From Opitutia bacterium (lineage in GTDB: Bacteria > Verrucomicrobiota > Verrucomicrobiia > Opitutales > Opitutaceae): a stretch of 50,328 bases of DNA. Under the pieces are notes generated by a model, which was not told the origin of the DNA, did no database searches, and saw only the letters and a list, made by a program, of their open reading frames with translations. Shown here in pieces: positions 28,324-38,300 of this stretch (position 1 is the stretch's first letter; every line of letters begins with the position of its first letter). Both the position numbers and the translations under genes were made by a program. The stretch covers positions 1 to 50,328 of the forward strand of contig JANYBX010000324.1 in the NCBI GenBank assembly GCA_025360615.1. Direction: 5' to 3'.

Positions 28324-29295
28324 TCACACCGGCAGCGCCACACTCGAGAGAATCCGTTTCAGCACGCCTCCGACCGCGCGCCGTTCCTCCAGCGCATCGC
28401 TCGTCTGCCGCGCCAGTGCCAGCCGGTGCGCGAGCGTCGCCGTCACCAAGGCGCCCACATCCTCCGGCAGCACGAAATCCCGCCCGAGCACCAGCGCCCG
28501 CGCCTGCGCCGCCGTGCGCAACGCCAGCCCGCCGCGCACGCTCGCGCCCGCCTTGAACTCCGCCTCCGTCCGCGTCGCCGTCACGATCCGCAAAATATAA
28601 TCCAGCACCGAGTCCTCGACAAACACCTCCGCCACGAGCGCCTGCAAGGCCGACACCTCCGCCCTCGTCACCACCGCGTTGACCTCGATCGCATCGTAGC
28701 CCGCGCGCGCCGTGCGCAAGATCTCCAGCTCGTCCGCCGGTTGCGGATACCCCATCTGCAGCCGCATCAGAAACCGGTCCATCTGGCTCTCCGGCAGCGG
28801 AAACGTCCCCTCGTAGTCCACCGGGTTCTGCGTCGCGAACACCATGAACGGCGCGCCCACCGCGTGCGCCACACCGTCCACCGTCACGCGCGCGCGGTCC
28901 ATCACCTCCAGCAGCGCCGACTGCGTCTTCGGCGTCGCGCGGTTGATCTCATCGGCCAGCACCACATTCGCGAAAACCGGGCCGGGTTTGAACACGAACT
29001 TCCGCTCCCGCTCGTCGTAGATCGCGACGCCCGTCACATCGCTCGGCAGCAAATCGCTCGTGAACTGCACGCGCGAAAACGTGCAGTCGGTCGAGCGCGC
29101 GAGCGCATAGGCGAGCGTCGTCTTGCCCACCCCGGGCAAATCTTCGAGCAGCAGATGCCCGCCGGCGACGAGGCACACCAGCACCTGTTCGATCACGTCG
29201 TCCTTGCCCTTGATGGTGCGCCGCATGTTGGCCCGCAGTCGCTCGACCGCCTGCCGCGCCATGGAAATTTTCCCTGCCTCGACGAAATCGCTCAT
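28324..29295 (-). CDS. MoxR-family AAA+ ATPase
   Basis: The ATG at 29295 (MSDFVEAGK) gives 323 residues. Walker A is '[17 protein letters not shown]', Walker B '[22 protein letters not shown]', sensor-1 '[19 protein letters not shown]', and the C-terminal lid carries '[19 protein letters not shown]'. MoxR ATPases remodel or activate partner proteins, commonly with DUF58/VWA proteins, and both partners follow on the same strand. A GGGAGG-like element lies about 22 bases upstream with a perfect hairpin between it and the ATG. It heads the cluster and is divergent from the small membrane protein at 29509. Confidence 0.92.
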   Translation of the reverse strand: MSDFVEAGKISMARQAVERLRANMRRTIKGKDDVIEQVLVCLVAGGHLLLEDLPGVGKTTLAYALARSTDCTFSRVQFTSDLLPSDVTGVAIYDERERKFVFKPGPVFANVVLADEINRATPKTQSALLEVMDRARVTVDGVAHAVGAPFMVFATQNPVDYEGTFPLPESQMDRFLMRLQMGYPQPADELEILRTARAGYDAIEVNAVVTRAEVSALQALVAEVFVEDSVLDYILRIVTATRTEAEFKAGASVRGGLALRTAAQARALVLGRDFVLPEDVGALVTATLAHRLALARQTSDALEERRAVGGVLKRILSSVALPV

Positions 29296-29318
29296 GAACG
29301 CGGACGGTAGCCGCGTTC
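29296..29318 (-). promoter_or_regulatory. Hairpin between a Shine-Dalgarno-like element and the moxR start
   Basis: On the transcribed strand GAACGCGG, a 7-base loop and CCGCGTTC form a perfect 8-bp stem that ends immediately before the ATG of the MoxR gene. The purine-rich GGGAGG lies directly upstream of the stem (29319-29326 region). Folding would bring the two together; unfolded they are too far apart for normal initiation. Confidence 0.45.
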
Positions 29319-29508
29319 CCCTCCCGCACAAATGTGTTTTTGCGAGCCGACTTTCCTTCGTAAGTTTTTATCGACGGCCTCGCCTTAAATTTCGCCAACA
29401 CAGAAGCCGGAATTGCTATCAAACCACTCTCGTGCTGCGCTCCCCGGTCAGCCGCCTCAAACTCAACCCGACTGAAGTTAGCCAATCCGTTCGGGAGAAA
29501 ACACCTCC

Positions 29509-29763
29509 ATGAAAGAACTGACCCTTGTGCTCGCCTTGCTGCCGCTGGCCGTGTTGCTGCTACTGTTCATCGTAAATATCTTCCTCGCAATCGGCACCAG
29601 CAACGAAGCCGCAAAGCTCGGTAGAAACCAAGTGCCACTCTACGCGGTCGACCATGCCACTTGGGTGTTTGTAGTTTTGCTCACGGGCATCGTCGGCTTT
29701 TTAGCGTTTTGGGTGATCCATCATTCTGCACTGAGGGATCACGGTTTGTTTCGGCGCTCATAA
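29509..29763 (+). CDS. Small membrane protein of unknown function (84 aa)
   Basis: The ATG at 29509 starts a protein with two hydrophobic helices, about residues 4-27 ('LTLVLALLPLAVLLLLFIVN') and 50-71 ('WVFVVLLTGIVGFLAFWVIHH'). They are joined by a polar loop, and the tail is short and basic ('HGLFRRS'). I do not recognise a named family. The size and topology resemble small two-helix proteins of the PLDc_N or superinfection-immunity type, but the defining motifs are absent. It is divergent from moxR and lies 54 bases upstream of the zinc-ribbon-like gene on the same strand. Coding is supported by normal start, length and membrane character, not by homology. Confidence 0.6.
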   Translation: MKELTLVLALLPLAVLLLLFIVNIFLAIGTSNEAAKLGRNQVPLYAVDHATWVFVVLLTGIVGFLAFWVIHHSALRDHGLFRRS

Positions 29764-29816
29764 ATGCCGCCAACCACAAAAACCAATCCCTTGGCTCGCC
29801 TGTTTTTGACCACCCC

Positions 29817-30269
29817 ATGATCGCGTTCCCCAAGCTGTCCTACGTTTGTCCGATCCCGTGGGCGGACCTGCGGGGCGACGAGCGCGAGCGATTCTGCGAA
29901 AAGTGCGGCCATAGTGTCACCAATCTCTCGGAGCTGAGCGCAGACGCGCGCCACGCCCTGCTCTCGAAAGTCGGAAAGGAAAGACTGTGCGTGTCGTTTT
30001 ACCGCCGGCTCTCCGGCGAGTTTGTCACGCCGGAAGCTCCGCTTACTTCGGAGGAGCGATCCAGGATCAGGCAGATCGGAGTGGCGGCGCTTTCGGCCGG
30101 CGCCTTGGCGCTCGCCGCCGGTTGCGCAGCGGTGCCGGGTCCGTCCAAAGAAGACGCGTTGAAAGAAACGCCCCGGCAAAAAGCCCAAGCGAAAGCCTCG
30201 CCGAATGAGGACACCATCGTGCTGCAGGCGTTTGGAATCGTTTGCGACACGCCTCCAAAAAAGAAATGA
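29817..30269 (+). CDS. Four-cysteine zinc-ribbon-like protein with one membrane segment (150 aa)
   Basis: I chose the ATG at 29817 because the conserved-looking part begins there; the open frame starts at 29661. Cys11, Cys27-x2-Cys30 and Cys58 sit in 'YVCPIPWADLRGDERERFCE', 'CEKCGHSVTNLSELS' and 'ERLCVSFYRR'. The same order of motifs (C-x-x-W, GRFC-x2-C, D/N-F/L-S, LCG-x-F) is found at the N-terminus of many Bacteroidota membrane proteins, where its role is unknown. Residues 87-102 form a membrane helix ending in 'LAAGC', which resembles a lipobox but is internal. The remaining 47 residues are Lys-rich. It is probably a membrane-anchored metal-binding or redox module; this is inference. Confidence 0.65.
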   Translation: MIAFPKLSYVCPIPWADLRGDERERFCEKCGHSVTNLSELSADARHALLSKVGKERLCVSFYRRLSGEFVTPEAPLTSEERSRIRQIGVAALSAGALALAAGCAAVPGPSKEDALKETPRQKAQAKASPNEDTIVLQAFGIVCDTPPKKK

Positions 30270-30281
30270 GGAATTGAGCCG

Positions 30282-30296
30282 GCCCCGCGCCGGGGC
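30282..30296. terminator. Hairpin between convergent genes
   Basis: A perfect 6-bp GC stem (GCCCCG, CGC loop, CGGGGC) lies in the 30-base gap between the zinc-ribbon-like gene (+) and the response regulator gene (-). It lacks a T-run, so at most it is a weak bidirectional terminator. Confidence 0.4.
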
Positions 30297-30299
30297 ACT

Positions 30300-30953
30300 C
30301 TAGTCCAGCTGCAGGATCCCGCGCTTGACGGCCGCGAGGATGGCTTGCGTGCGATCCGCCACGCCGAGTTTCGAGAGGATGTTGGTCACGTGAACCTTCA
30401 CCGTGCCTTCCACCAGGTGCAGCGCGGCGGCAACCTCCTTGTTGCTTTTGCCTTTGCCGATCAGCGCCAGCACTTCGAGTTCGCGGTTCGAAAGCTGCGA
30501 GAGCATCCGCCCCGCGAGCCGGCGCGCAATTTCGGTGGGGACGAACTGTTCGCCAGCATGGACGCGCCGGATCGCATCGAGCAGCGCGTCGAGCGGCATG
30601 TCCTTCACCGCGTAGCCGCGCGCGCCGGCCTGAATCGCCGAGGCCACCTCGTCGCCACTGCTGTAGTTGCTCAGGACGAGGATGCGCGCCGCGCTGAATT
30701 CGCGCCGCAAAACGCCGATCGTCTCGATCCCGTTTCGCCTCGGCATCCGCAGGTCGAGAATCACGACGTCGGGCTGGTGCTGCCGGTAGGCTTCGATCGC
30801 CTCGACGCCGTCCTCGGCTTCGGCCACGACGCACATGTCGGGCTCGTTGTTCGTCGCGGAGGCGAGGCCCATCCGCATCAGGATGTGATCGTCAACCAGC
30901 ATGATCCGGATCCGCGGGGCAACCAGGGGGTGGGCAACAGTGGGGTGGGGCAT
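30300..30953 (-). CDS. NarL/FixJ-family response regulator (LuxR-type HTH)
   Basis: The ATG at 30953 (MPHPTVA) gives 217 residues; the longer open frame upstream overlaps the kinase gene in another frame and is not coding. The receiver domain covers about residues 16-130 with the acidic pair 'VDDH' (D21, D22), phospho-acceptor Asp67 in 'VVILDLRMPRRNG' and Lys in 'GYAVKDMP'. The LuxR-type helix-turn-helix at about 155-215 reads 'LSNRELEVLALIGKGKSNKEVA' and 'VEGTVKVHVTNILSKLGV'. It starts 14 bases after the sensor kinase stop and is its obvious partner. The likely targets are the kinase's own promoter and the divergent TonB receptor. Confidence 0.93.
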   Translation of the reverse strand: MPHPTVAHPLVAPRIRIMLVDDHILMRMGLASATNNEPDMCVVAEAEDGVEAIEAYRQHQPDVVILDLRMPRRNGIETIGVLRREFSAARILVLSNYSSGDEVASAIQAGARGYAVKDMPLDALLDAIRRVHAGEQFVPTEIARRLAGRMLSQLSNRELEVLALIGKGKSNKEVAAALHLVEGTVKVHVTNILSKLGVADRTQAILAAVKRGILQLD

Positions 30954-30967
30954 GAAAACAAAAAGGG

Positions 30968-33900
30968 TTAGCCGGTCGCGGAGGGAGGGGGCACGGTGAC
31001 GCGCACGGCGACGGTCGTGCCTTGGCCGGGCTCGCTGGTGATGTTGAGCGTGCCCTGAATCTTGCTCGCGCGACCGCGGAGACTGCGCAAGCCGAAGTGC
31101 CCCACGCCGCCGGTCAGCACCTTCCCCGGCACGAAGCCGCAGCCGTCGTCGCGAATGGAGAGGCTGACTTCGGCGGCCGAATAACCCAGGACCACGTCGA
31201 GGTTTTGCGCGGCGGCATGCTTCACGCAGTTGGTGATCGCTTCCTGCGCTATGCGCAACAGGTGGTGATCGACCGCCGAGCCGAGCGGGCGGACTTCGCC
31301 TTCGACGCTCACGGTCGAGTGCGGAGTTTCGGGCGCGAGCTGCTCGACGATTTTTTTCAACGCCGTGCCGAGGTCGGAGTTTTCCAACACCGGCGACTGC
31401 AAATCCCAGACGGCGTGGCGGACCTCGTTGCGGCTGAACGCGACCATGTTGCGGGCCAGCCCCAGCCCGGTGCGAACCTCCGGCGGGCATGCGCCGAGCT
31501 TCGCGGTGGTGTCGAGCTGCAGGATCAGGCCGCTGAAGCCCTGCTCCAAGCTGTCGTGAATTTCTCCGGCGAGACGGTTCCGCTCGGCGAGCGTCGCGGC
31601 GGTTTGTGTTTCGCGCCGGAGTTTTTCCATCGCGGCGCCGAGTTCGGCCGTGCGCGACGCGACGCGACGGCGCAGCGTGTGAATCCAGTAGAATGAGACC
31701 AGCAGGACCAACGCCGCCGCGCCCGCCACGACGAGCGTGCGTTTCACGGCCCACCAGCGCGGCTTCTGCAGCACCACGACATCGGCCGGCGAGCGCAGCA
31801 GCAGCCGCACGGGCAAAATTGACGCGGCTCCGGCGGACACCTTGATCCACTCCGGCAGCGCCGTCTCAAGCACGCACACGCCGGTGACTTCGACGAGGCT
31901 GCCGGCGGGGATCGATGGTAAATTCTCCGCCGGGAGCGACGCGCGGAAAATCCGCTGATCGAGCTGAAGTTCCAGCGTGTTGCCGCCGTCGGCCGCGCGG
32001 TCGCGCGAGAAAATCGCCTTGATTCGAACGAGCCGCGCGCCGAATCGCCCGCTGAGAATTTCCTCCGCGGTCACCGCCACCGGCGCGGGCGGCGCGATGG
32101 CGGCCACCGTGCGCACGACCGCATGGGTGAGGATGGCCGAATGATCCTCCGCCATGTCGGGGAAGCCCGCCGCGTCCACGCTCTCGCCGGTCTTCGGCGG
32201 CGCGGCGGCGGTGTCCAACTCCACGCGGGCCCCACCGGAATCGTCCTGCAAATAAATGAAACCCCGGTCCACGAACGACACCGTGCCCTTGACCCGAATG
32301 CGATGCGCGGCGCGATTGCGGAGCAGGTTGGAAATGAGTTCGCCGATGCGCTGCACGGGCAGTGCGAATGGTTCCGGCGGCGGCGCGTCGATGACTTCAA
32401 TCTGCTCGACGGAGGGCACGAGCAACAGCCTCTCCTGCTCGGTCGGATAGGCGAGCGCGCCGCGCAGGCGCAGGGTGCCATCGACGTAATGCCGCAACTG
32501 CTCCACGGATGCGCCGGCGACGGCGACGGTGAAAAAATCTCGCCCGTCTTTCAATCGCATGAGGCCATTCGCCGCGACGGACCGCACGATCCCCTGCACC
32601 TCGATCCACGCTGCCTCCCCGCGGCGTGGCAGTACGTATTCGGAAGGATGGCGTAACGGCACGGGAAAAAGCGCCGGCCCGATCACGGCCATGCTGTCGA
32701 CGATCAGATTCGGCGTGGGCGTCTGCGCACCCGGATTGCTGTTCACCTCGATGAATTGTCCGGCGCGAATTCGCGGCACGGGCGGCAGCTGCTCCGCCGA
32801 AAGGAAGGCGGCGCCGCTGTGGTCCTGAATCGCCACGTAGCGCCGGCCCGCCGCTTCGCCGGAAAACGTCACGACGCCGCGCACCCGGAGAATATCGTAG
32901 AGCGCCGCATTCCCGGACGCGCTGCGGATGCGGGCCAGTTCGACGAGCGGCCGCGCCGAGCCCACGGCTGGGGGCTGGTCCGTCTCGGGCGACACCGCGC
33001 GGGCCGAGGCGTCGCCGATCGCGAGCCGTCCGCCTTCTTCCACTACATAGCCGACGACTTCGACGCGCGCGCCGACCTCGATCCGACCGGCCTGCGCGGT
33101 GGTGACGCGCACGGTGTTGAACCGGCGCGCGAGCTTGAGCCACTGCGGCGCACGCACCGTTTCGTCACTCGTGGACAAAGGCGCGCTGCCTTCGGCCGTT
33201 TTCCGCCATTGCAGGCAACAACCGTGCGCGCCGGTTTGCACCAGATCCACAAACTGTGCGTCAGGCGCGAGGCTCTCGCGGATCATGAGTCCGGCCTTCG
33301 CCCACTCTTCGGTCGGCGCGAACTCGGCAAGCCGCGCCACGATCTCACCCGCGCCGGTGAGGTGCCGGTGCGCAAAATAAAACTGATCCGGACTCGTCCA
33401 CATGTCGTGCCCGCTGCCCGTCAGCGTGACGCGTCCGTCGCGGCGACGATAGTCGCCGAAGCGCAACGGACCACCGATGGCGGTTCGGATAGGCTCCTCG
33501 GACAGCCCCTCGATCTGGTCGAAAACCGCCGTGGCCGCCGCCTCGGCCGAACGCGAGCTGACGGCGAGGCCGAGCTCGACGGCCGGGCCCATCGTGAGCT
33601 CGATGGGCGCGCCGATTTGCTGCCACGCGAGACCGTCGGCCGAGGTGTAGCCGTAGAACGCCCCGTTGTCGCTCAGCGTGAAGCGGCCGTCGTCGCCCGC
33701 CTCGGCGACGCGCCCGCGCAACTTGACCGGCCGGTCGCGCCACGTCGTCGGGTCGCCCGCCAGCAACTCGGCGATAGTGACGCCCTGATGGCCTTCGGCG
33801 TGCGGCCATTGCCCGACGATCGTCAGCTTCGTCGCCGTGGGAACCCAAAGTCGCCCCAGCACCCGCTGGCCGTTTTCGCCGATCGCCGATTCCGCCACGC

Positions 33901-35059
33901 CCTGCAGCCGCACCCGCTGGCCGTTGAGCCGCTGTGTCGCCCCGCCGAGCCAGTGCTGCACGATGACACGCGTGCGCGGGGCGCCATCGGCCAGCTCCAG
34001 CACGAGGGCATCCCCGTGGCGCGCCACGAAAGCCACCGTGCCCTCCAACTCGCACCACAGGTAGTCGACGCCGGTTCCGCGTTGCCCGGGCTGGGCGGTG
34101 CGGGCCGGGAGCGGCGAGCCGGGCCCGATTTCCCGCACGCCAATGCCCGAGAGCACGAGCGTGGAATCGAGTTTGCGCCGGGCCGTCATCACCCCGGCGT
34201 TTGCCACGGTGCGGCCCCGCCAATATTCGCGGAGGATGCGGCCGCGCGCGGGCATCGCCGCGTTTTTTTCGCCGGCCACCGACTCCGGCCACGGGCTCAG
34301 GTGCGCGCCATCGATGATTTGTTGCGGCAGGTTCGGCCCCTCCCACGACACGCTGAGGTGATCGGTGCCGGGCCCCTGTTCATGGACGGCCTCGATGTAG
34401 TAGCGCCGGCCCGCTTCGAGATAAATGGCCGCGGATTTTTGCGCCGGCATGTGGCTCCATTCGCGCGGCTTCGTCCAGATGGTGGCGGTGGCAATCAGCC
34501 GGGCCGAACGGCGGTCGTCATCCGTGCCCAGCCACAATTGCGACGTGTCGTCGCTCGCGATCCAAAACCGATACTCGCCCGTCGCCGGCGGATGCACGTA
34601 GCCGCGGACGCGGGCAAGGTAGCTGTTGTTGCCCGTGCCGGAGGGCGCCTCGAATGACGCCAGCGATTCGCGGCCGGAAGGTCGCAGCGGAAAATCCTGC
34701 AGCGCCTCCGAATACGGCCAGCTGTCGGCCGCTTCGATCACGAACCTCCGCCCGGCGGAAACCGCCGCGCTGGCCGCATCCAGCCTCAATGCGATCGCGC
34801 CCGTCTCATCCTGCAGCACCGCGAGGTGCCGGTCGTTGTCCACGAGCGTCACCGTGCCCTCCAGGCGCAGCGGGTGCGTTTGCCGCAAGTCCCATTCGCC
34901 GACGTTGCGAATCGCCTCGACGCTGCTTAGCGCCGGGTTTTCCGGTTCCGCGGCACCCGCCCCACGCCCGCCGAGCACGAGCGCGCAAGCGAGCGCGCAG
35001 TGTGGGGCGAGGCGGCCGAAAGCACGCGTGCGCCCGAGAAACGAAGCAGCCGTAAACAT
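30968..35059 (-). CDS. Large NarL-type sensor histidine kinase with PA14 and other periplasmic domains
   Basis: The ATG at 35059 starts a signal peptide ('GRLAPHCALACALVLGG...GAGA'), giving 1363 residues. The periplasmic part spans over 1000 residues. It holds small OB-like beta units ('LEGTVTLVDNDRHLAVLQDETG', 'VKGTVSFVDRGFIYLQDDSGG'), a PA14 domain (about 130-258, 'YVHPPATGEYRFWIASDD', 'YYIEAVHEQGPGTDHLSVSW') and a DUF1349-like sandwich ('AKAGLMIRESLAPDAQFVDL'). One membrane helix lies at about 1107-1126. A HisKA_3 domain with His1168 ('ERNRLAGEIHDSLEQGFSG') and an HATPase ('RDDGCGFVP', 'GHFGLRSLRGR') complete it. PA14 and these sandwiches often bind carbohydrate. The response regulator follows after 14 bases, and a TonB receptor is divergent, so the kinase probably senses the glycan taken up by that receptor. 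Confidence 0.88.
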   Translation of the reverse strand: MFTAASFLGRTRAFGRLAPHCALACALVLGGRGAGAAEPENPALSSVEAIRNVGEWDLRQTHPLRLEGTVTLVDNDRHLAVLQDETGAIALRLDAASAAVSAGRRFVIEAADSWPYSEALQDFPLRPSGRESLASFEAPSGTGNNSYLARVRGYVHPPATGEYRFWIASDDTSQLWLGTDDDRRSARLIATATIWTKPREWSHMPAQKSAAIYLEAGRRYYIEAVHEQGPGTDHLSVSWEGPNLPQQIIDGAHLSPWPESVAGEKNAAMPARGRILREYWRGRTVANAGVMTARRKLDSTLVLSGIGVREIGPGSPLPARTAQPGQRGTGVDYLWCELEGTVAFVARHGDALVLELADGAPRTRVIVQHWLGGATQRLNGQRVRLQGVAESAIGENGQRVLGRLWVPTATKLTIVGQWPHAEGHQGVTIAELLAGDPTTWRDRPVKLRGRVAEAGDDGRFTLSDNGAFYGYTSADGLAWQQIGAPIELTMGPAVELGLAVSSRSAEAAATAVFDQIEGLSEEPIRTAIGGPLRFGDYRRRDGRVTLTGSGHDMWTSPDQFYFAHRHLTGAGEIVARLAEFAPTEEWAKAGLMIRESLAPDAQFVDLVQTGAHGCCLQWRKTAEGSAPLSTSDETVRAPQWLKLARRFNTVRVTTAQAGRIEVGARVEVVGYVVEEGGRLAIGDASARAVSPETDQPPAVGSARPLVELARIRSASGNAALYDILRVRGVVTFSGEAAGRRYVAIQDHSGAAFLSAEQLPPVPRIRAGQFIEVNSNPGAQTPTPNLIVDSMAVIGPALFPVPLRHPSEYVLPRRGEAAWIEVQGIVRSVAANGLMRLKDGRDFFTVAVAGASVEQLRHYVDGTLRLRGALAYPTEQERLLLVPSVEQIEVIDAPPPEPFALPVQRIGELISNLLRNRAAHRIRVKGTVSFVDRGFIYLQDDSGGARVELDTAAAPPKTGESVDAAGFPDMAEDHSAILTHAVVRTVAAIAPPAPVAVTAEEILSGRFGARLVRIKAIFSRDRAADGGNTLELQLDQRIFRASLPAENLPSIPAGSLVEVTGVCVLETALPEWIKVSAGAASILPVRLLLRSPADVVVLQKPRWWAVKRTLVVAGAAALVLLVSFYWIHTLRRRVASRTAELGAAMEKLRRETQTAATLAERNRLAGEIHDSLEQGFSGLILQLDTTAKLGACPPEVRTGLGLARNMVAFSRNEVRHAVWDLQSPVLENSDLGTALKKIVEQLAPETPHSTVSVEGEVRPLGSAVDHHLLRIAQEAITNCVKHAAAQNLDVVLGYSAAEVSLSIRDDGCGFVPGKVLTGGVGHFGLRSLRGRASKIQGTLNITSEPGQGTTVAVRVTVPPPSATG

Positions 35060-35121
35060 GAGGGGGATGCCGCGAGGCTGGCGCGAACCCCGACCAACGC
35101 CAAGCCTGCGGACTATATCTT

Positions 35122-35150
35122 TGGTCATAGTGCGATCATGACCACTGGTC
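35122..35150. promoter_or_regulatory. Palindromic operator-like site between kinase and TonB receptor genes
   Basis: TGGTCAT (35122-35128), nine bases, then ATGACCA (35138-35144) make a perfect 7-bp interrupted palindrome. A further TGGTC follows at 35146-35150, forming GACCA-C-TGGTC with the second arm. On the minus strand a TATAGT hexamer (35112-35117) lies next to it, so the site covers the spacer and -35 area of a possible kinase promoter. A regulator binding here could control both divergent units. Confidence 0.5.
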
Positions 35151-35355
35151 GCTTGTCGGGCATTACGCCGCATCCGCACGCTGGGAACATTCGCGGGACT
35201 TGGCCGGCACGCGGCCTTCCGCCAATCCCCCAACGCCCCTCCCACCCCGCTGAGTTTCTCCACGACACGTTCGGCCGGTCGCCCTCCCGTTTTGCGCGAG
35301 GCTGATCGCCGGGCCGCGTCGTGCCGCAGCGTTCTCCCCTCCGAATTTTGACCCC

Positions 35356-38300
35356 ATGCCAACTAAACCAAACATCCCGTCCCTCGAGCTGAAGCGCCCC
35401 GCGCTCAGGCTCTTTTTGTCCGCCAGCCTGTTGTTAACCATCAGCGCGGCCATGGCGCAGGCCGTGAGCAATGATGCCACCGCCCCGGCCCCGAAACCGG
35501 CCCCAGCCAAGGCCGCTGCCCCGGTCACCCCCGTCACTACGACCGACACGTCGACGGAGCTGCGCGACACTGTGGTCCTCTCGCCGTTCGAGGTGGCCAC
35601 CGATCTCGATACCGGCTACGCCGCCTCGAGCTCGCTCGCCGGCAATCGCCTGAACATGAATCTCAAGGATGTCGGCTCGGCCATCTCGGTCGTGACCGAG
35701 CAGTTCTTAAAAGACACCGGCGCGATCAACAACGAGTCGCTTCTCCAATACGTGACCAACACCGAGGTGGGCGGCATGTCCGGCACGATGGCCAACGCCG
35801 GCAGCGGCACCCAGCTCAACGAAGGCTTCCTCAATCCCAACGGCAACACCCGCGTGCGTGGGCTCACGTCCGCGGACAGCACCCGGAATTTTTTCCTGAC
35901 TGACTCCCCGTGGGATGGCTACAACACGGACCGCATCGAGTTTCAGCGCGGGCCCAACGCCATTCTGTTCGGCCTCGGCAGCCCGTCCGGTATCATTAAT
36001 AACAGCACGAAGACGGCCCAGTTCAAGAACCGCGGCGACGCCGAGTTTCGCTTCACCAGCACGGGCGGCACCCGCGCCACGCTCGACGTGAACCACGTGC
36101 TCCTCGCCCGCGAACTCGCGTTCCGGCTTGACGCGGTGCGGGATGACACGCGCTTCGAGCAAAAGCCGGCCTTTCAACTCGACCGCCGCATTTTCGGCAC
36201 CGTCCGCTGGGAGCCTGCTTTCCTCAAGAAAGGTGGAAATAACTCCACGTTCAAAGCCAGCTTTGAGCAAGGGAAAATCACCAGCAATCGCCCACGGACG
36301 CTGACACCCGGTGACACGATCACACCGTGGTTCAAGACCGGCTCGGTCACCGGCTATGACACCGTCACCGGTGCCCCCATCGCCTTCAATACACTCAGCA
36401 AAAAAGGCTTCGACGCCCGTGGCTTGAACGATACCGCCATCGCGGCTATCGGCGATCCGAACCGCGGCGAATTTGTGAAGTCCTACACGGGCGTTCCCCT
36501 CAATCCGTATTGGCAACCCAATCTCGGCGGCCAGTTCGCCGGCGGGTATTTCGGCAATCCGATGGCCATCTACGATAGCGGTGCGAGCTCGGCGATGCGC
36601 TTCTTCAGCCAAGAACCTTTTACCAGCCGCGGCCTCCGCGCGGACGGCACGATCGACGGCGGCATCGGCGGCATCCCGTTCAGCCGGATGTCGTCGGTCA
36701 CCATCTATCGCGATTTTTCGAAGAAGATTAATCTTCCCGGCGCGAAGTTCGGTCTCACCAAGAACCAGCAGCTTTCCGATCCCTCGATCTTCAATTTCTA
36801 CGACAATCTGATCGATGGCCCGAACAAACAGGAGTGGGCCAACTTCCATAATTTCAACGTGAACTGGTCGCAGACCTTCTTTAATGGCGACGTCGGTTTC
36901 GAACTCGCGCACGACCGCCAGCACTTCGACAACGGGCAGCTCACTTTCATGGGCGACAAGAACCAGACGATCTACGTCGACCTCATCAAGACTTCGGCCG
37001 ACGGGCAGGCGAACCCGAACTTCGGGCGTCCTTTCATCGCCGATACCGCGGGCGGCAACGCGACCGCCATCGACCGCCGCTCGTCGCGCCTCACGGCGTT
37101 TCTGAAGCACGATTTTGCGAAGGGCTCCAATCCCTCCATCCTCGGTCGCATCCTCGGGCAGCAGACCCTGACCGGCCTTTGGAACAATGATTCGCGCAAC
37201 AGCGATTTCCGGGGCTTTGTCCGCTACACCACCGATCTCGCCTACAAGGATTTCATCACCACGCCGGCCAGCGTGCAGACGATCGACAGCTCGAACCGCC
37301 AGGTTTACCAGACGATTTATCTTGGCGGATCACTGCTCGGCGCCTCCAGCGCCACCGGTGCGAACATCCCGCGGCCGACCGCCATCGCCCGGCCCGTGAG
37401 CGGCTCCACCCGGGTTTTCGATTCGACTTGGGTCGCGACGAACGTGAGCCCCGCGGCGCCGTGGGTGAATCCCAATTTCCCCAACGCCACCTCCACCCAG
37501 TCGGAAAATCCAGACAACTACCGCGGCTGGGGCAATTCCCCGATCACCGTCATCAACTCCGAAGAGGGCAACCGCGATGCTAACACCAACAATGCGAGCC
37601 TCAACCAGTCCAAGATCGAGTCCACCGCGATCGTCTGGCAGGACTACATCTGGAACCGCAGCATTGTCGCGATGTATGGCTATCGCGATGACGTGTCGCG
37701 GGCTTGGTCGAAAGCCGGCGTCCGCAACAACCAGAACCAGGTCAATCTGGATCCGAGTTCCTATGCGCTCCCGAGTTCGCATATCCGCGTCCACGATTTC
37801 ACGAAGAGTTACAGCGTCGTGGCCCACCTCACCCGGCTCGTCCCTCGTGTCGGCGACCGTCTGCCCTTCGATGTCAGCATCTCCTATAACCAGTCGGCCA
37901 ACAGCCAGCCCATCGCCGGCCGCGTCGGACCGCTCGGCACCCCCTTCGGTCCCCCCACCGGCGACACAAAGGACTACGGTCTGACGATCTCGACCAAGGA
38001 CGGTCGCTACGGCTTCAAAGTGAACCGCTACGAGACCACCGTGATCAATTCCTCCGGCACGAGCGGCTTCAACTCGTTCTATCTCGCTGGCCTCTTCACC
38101 GGCTACCAAGTCGCGCACAACAAATTCAAGTATCAGTTGAACGGCACCACGCTCGACACCGCGAACCAAGGCAATCCCAACAACTATAATTATCAGGTCA
38201 GCGGCAGCCAAACCCCGGACCAAGCCGCCGCAGCGCAGGCAACCGACGTGGCCGCTTGGGAAAAATTCGTGGCGACTGTCCCCCCGCAATTTTTCAGCGC

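Noticed and set aside
32756-34657. 633-residue plus-strand open frame opposite the PA14 kinase
   Set aside because: It mirrors the kinase codons, is Arg/His/Ala-rich and has no motif; the kinase frame carries unmistakable domains.
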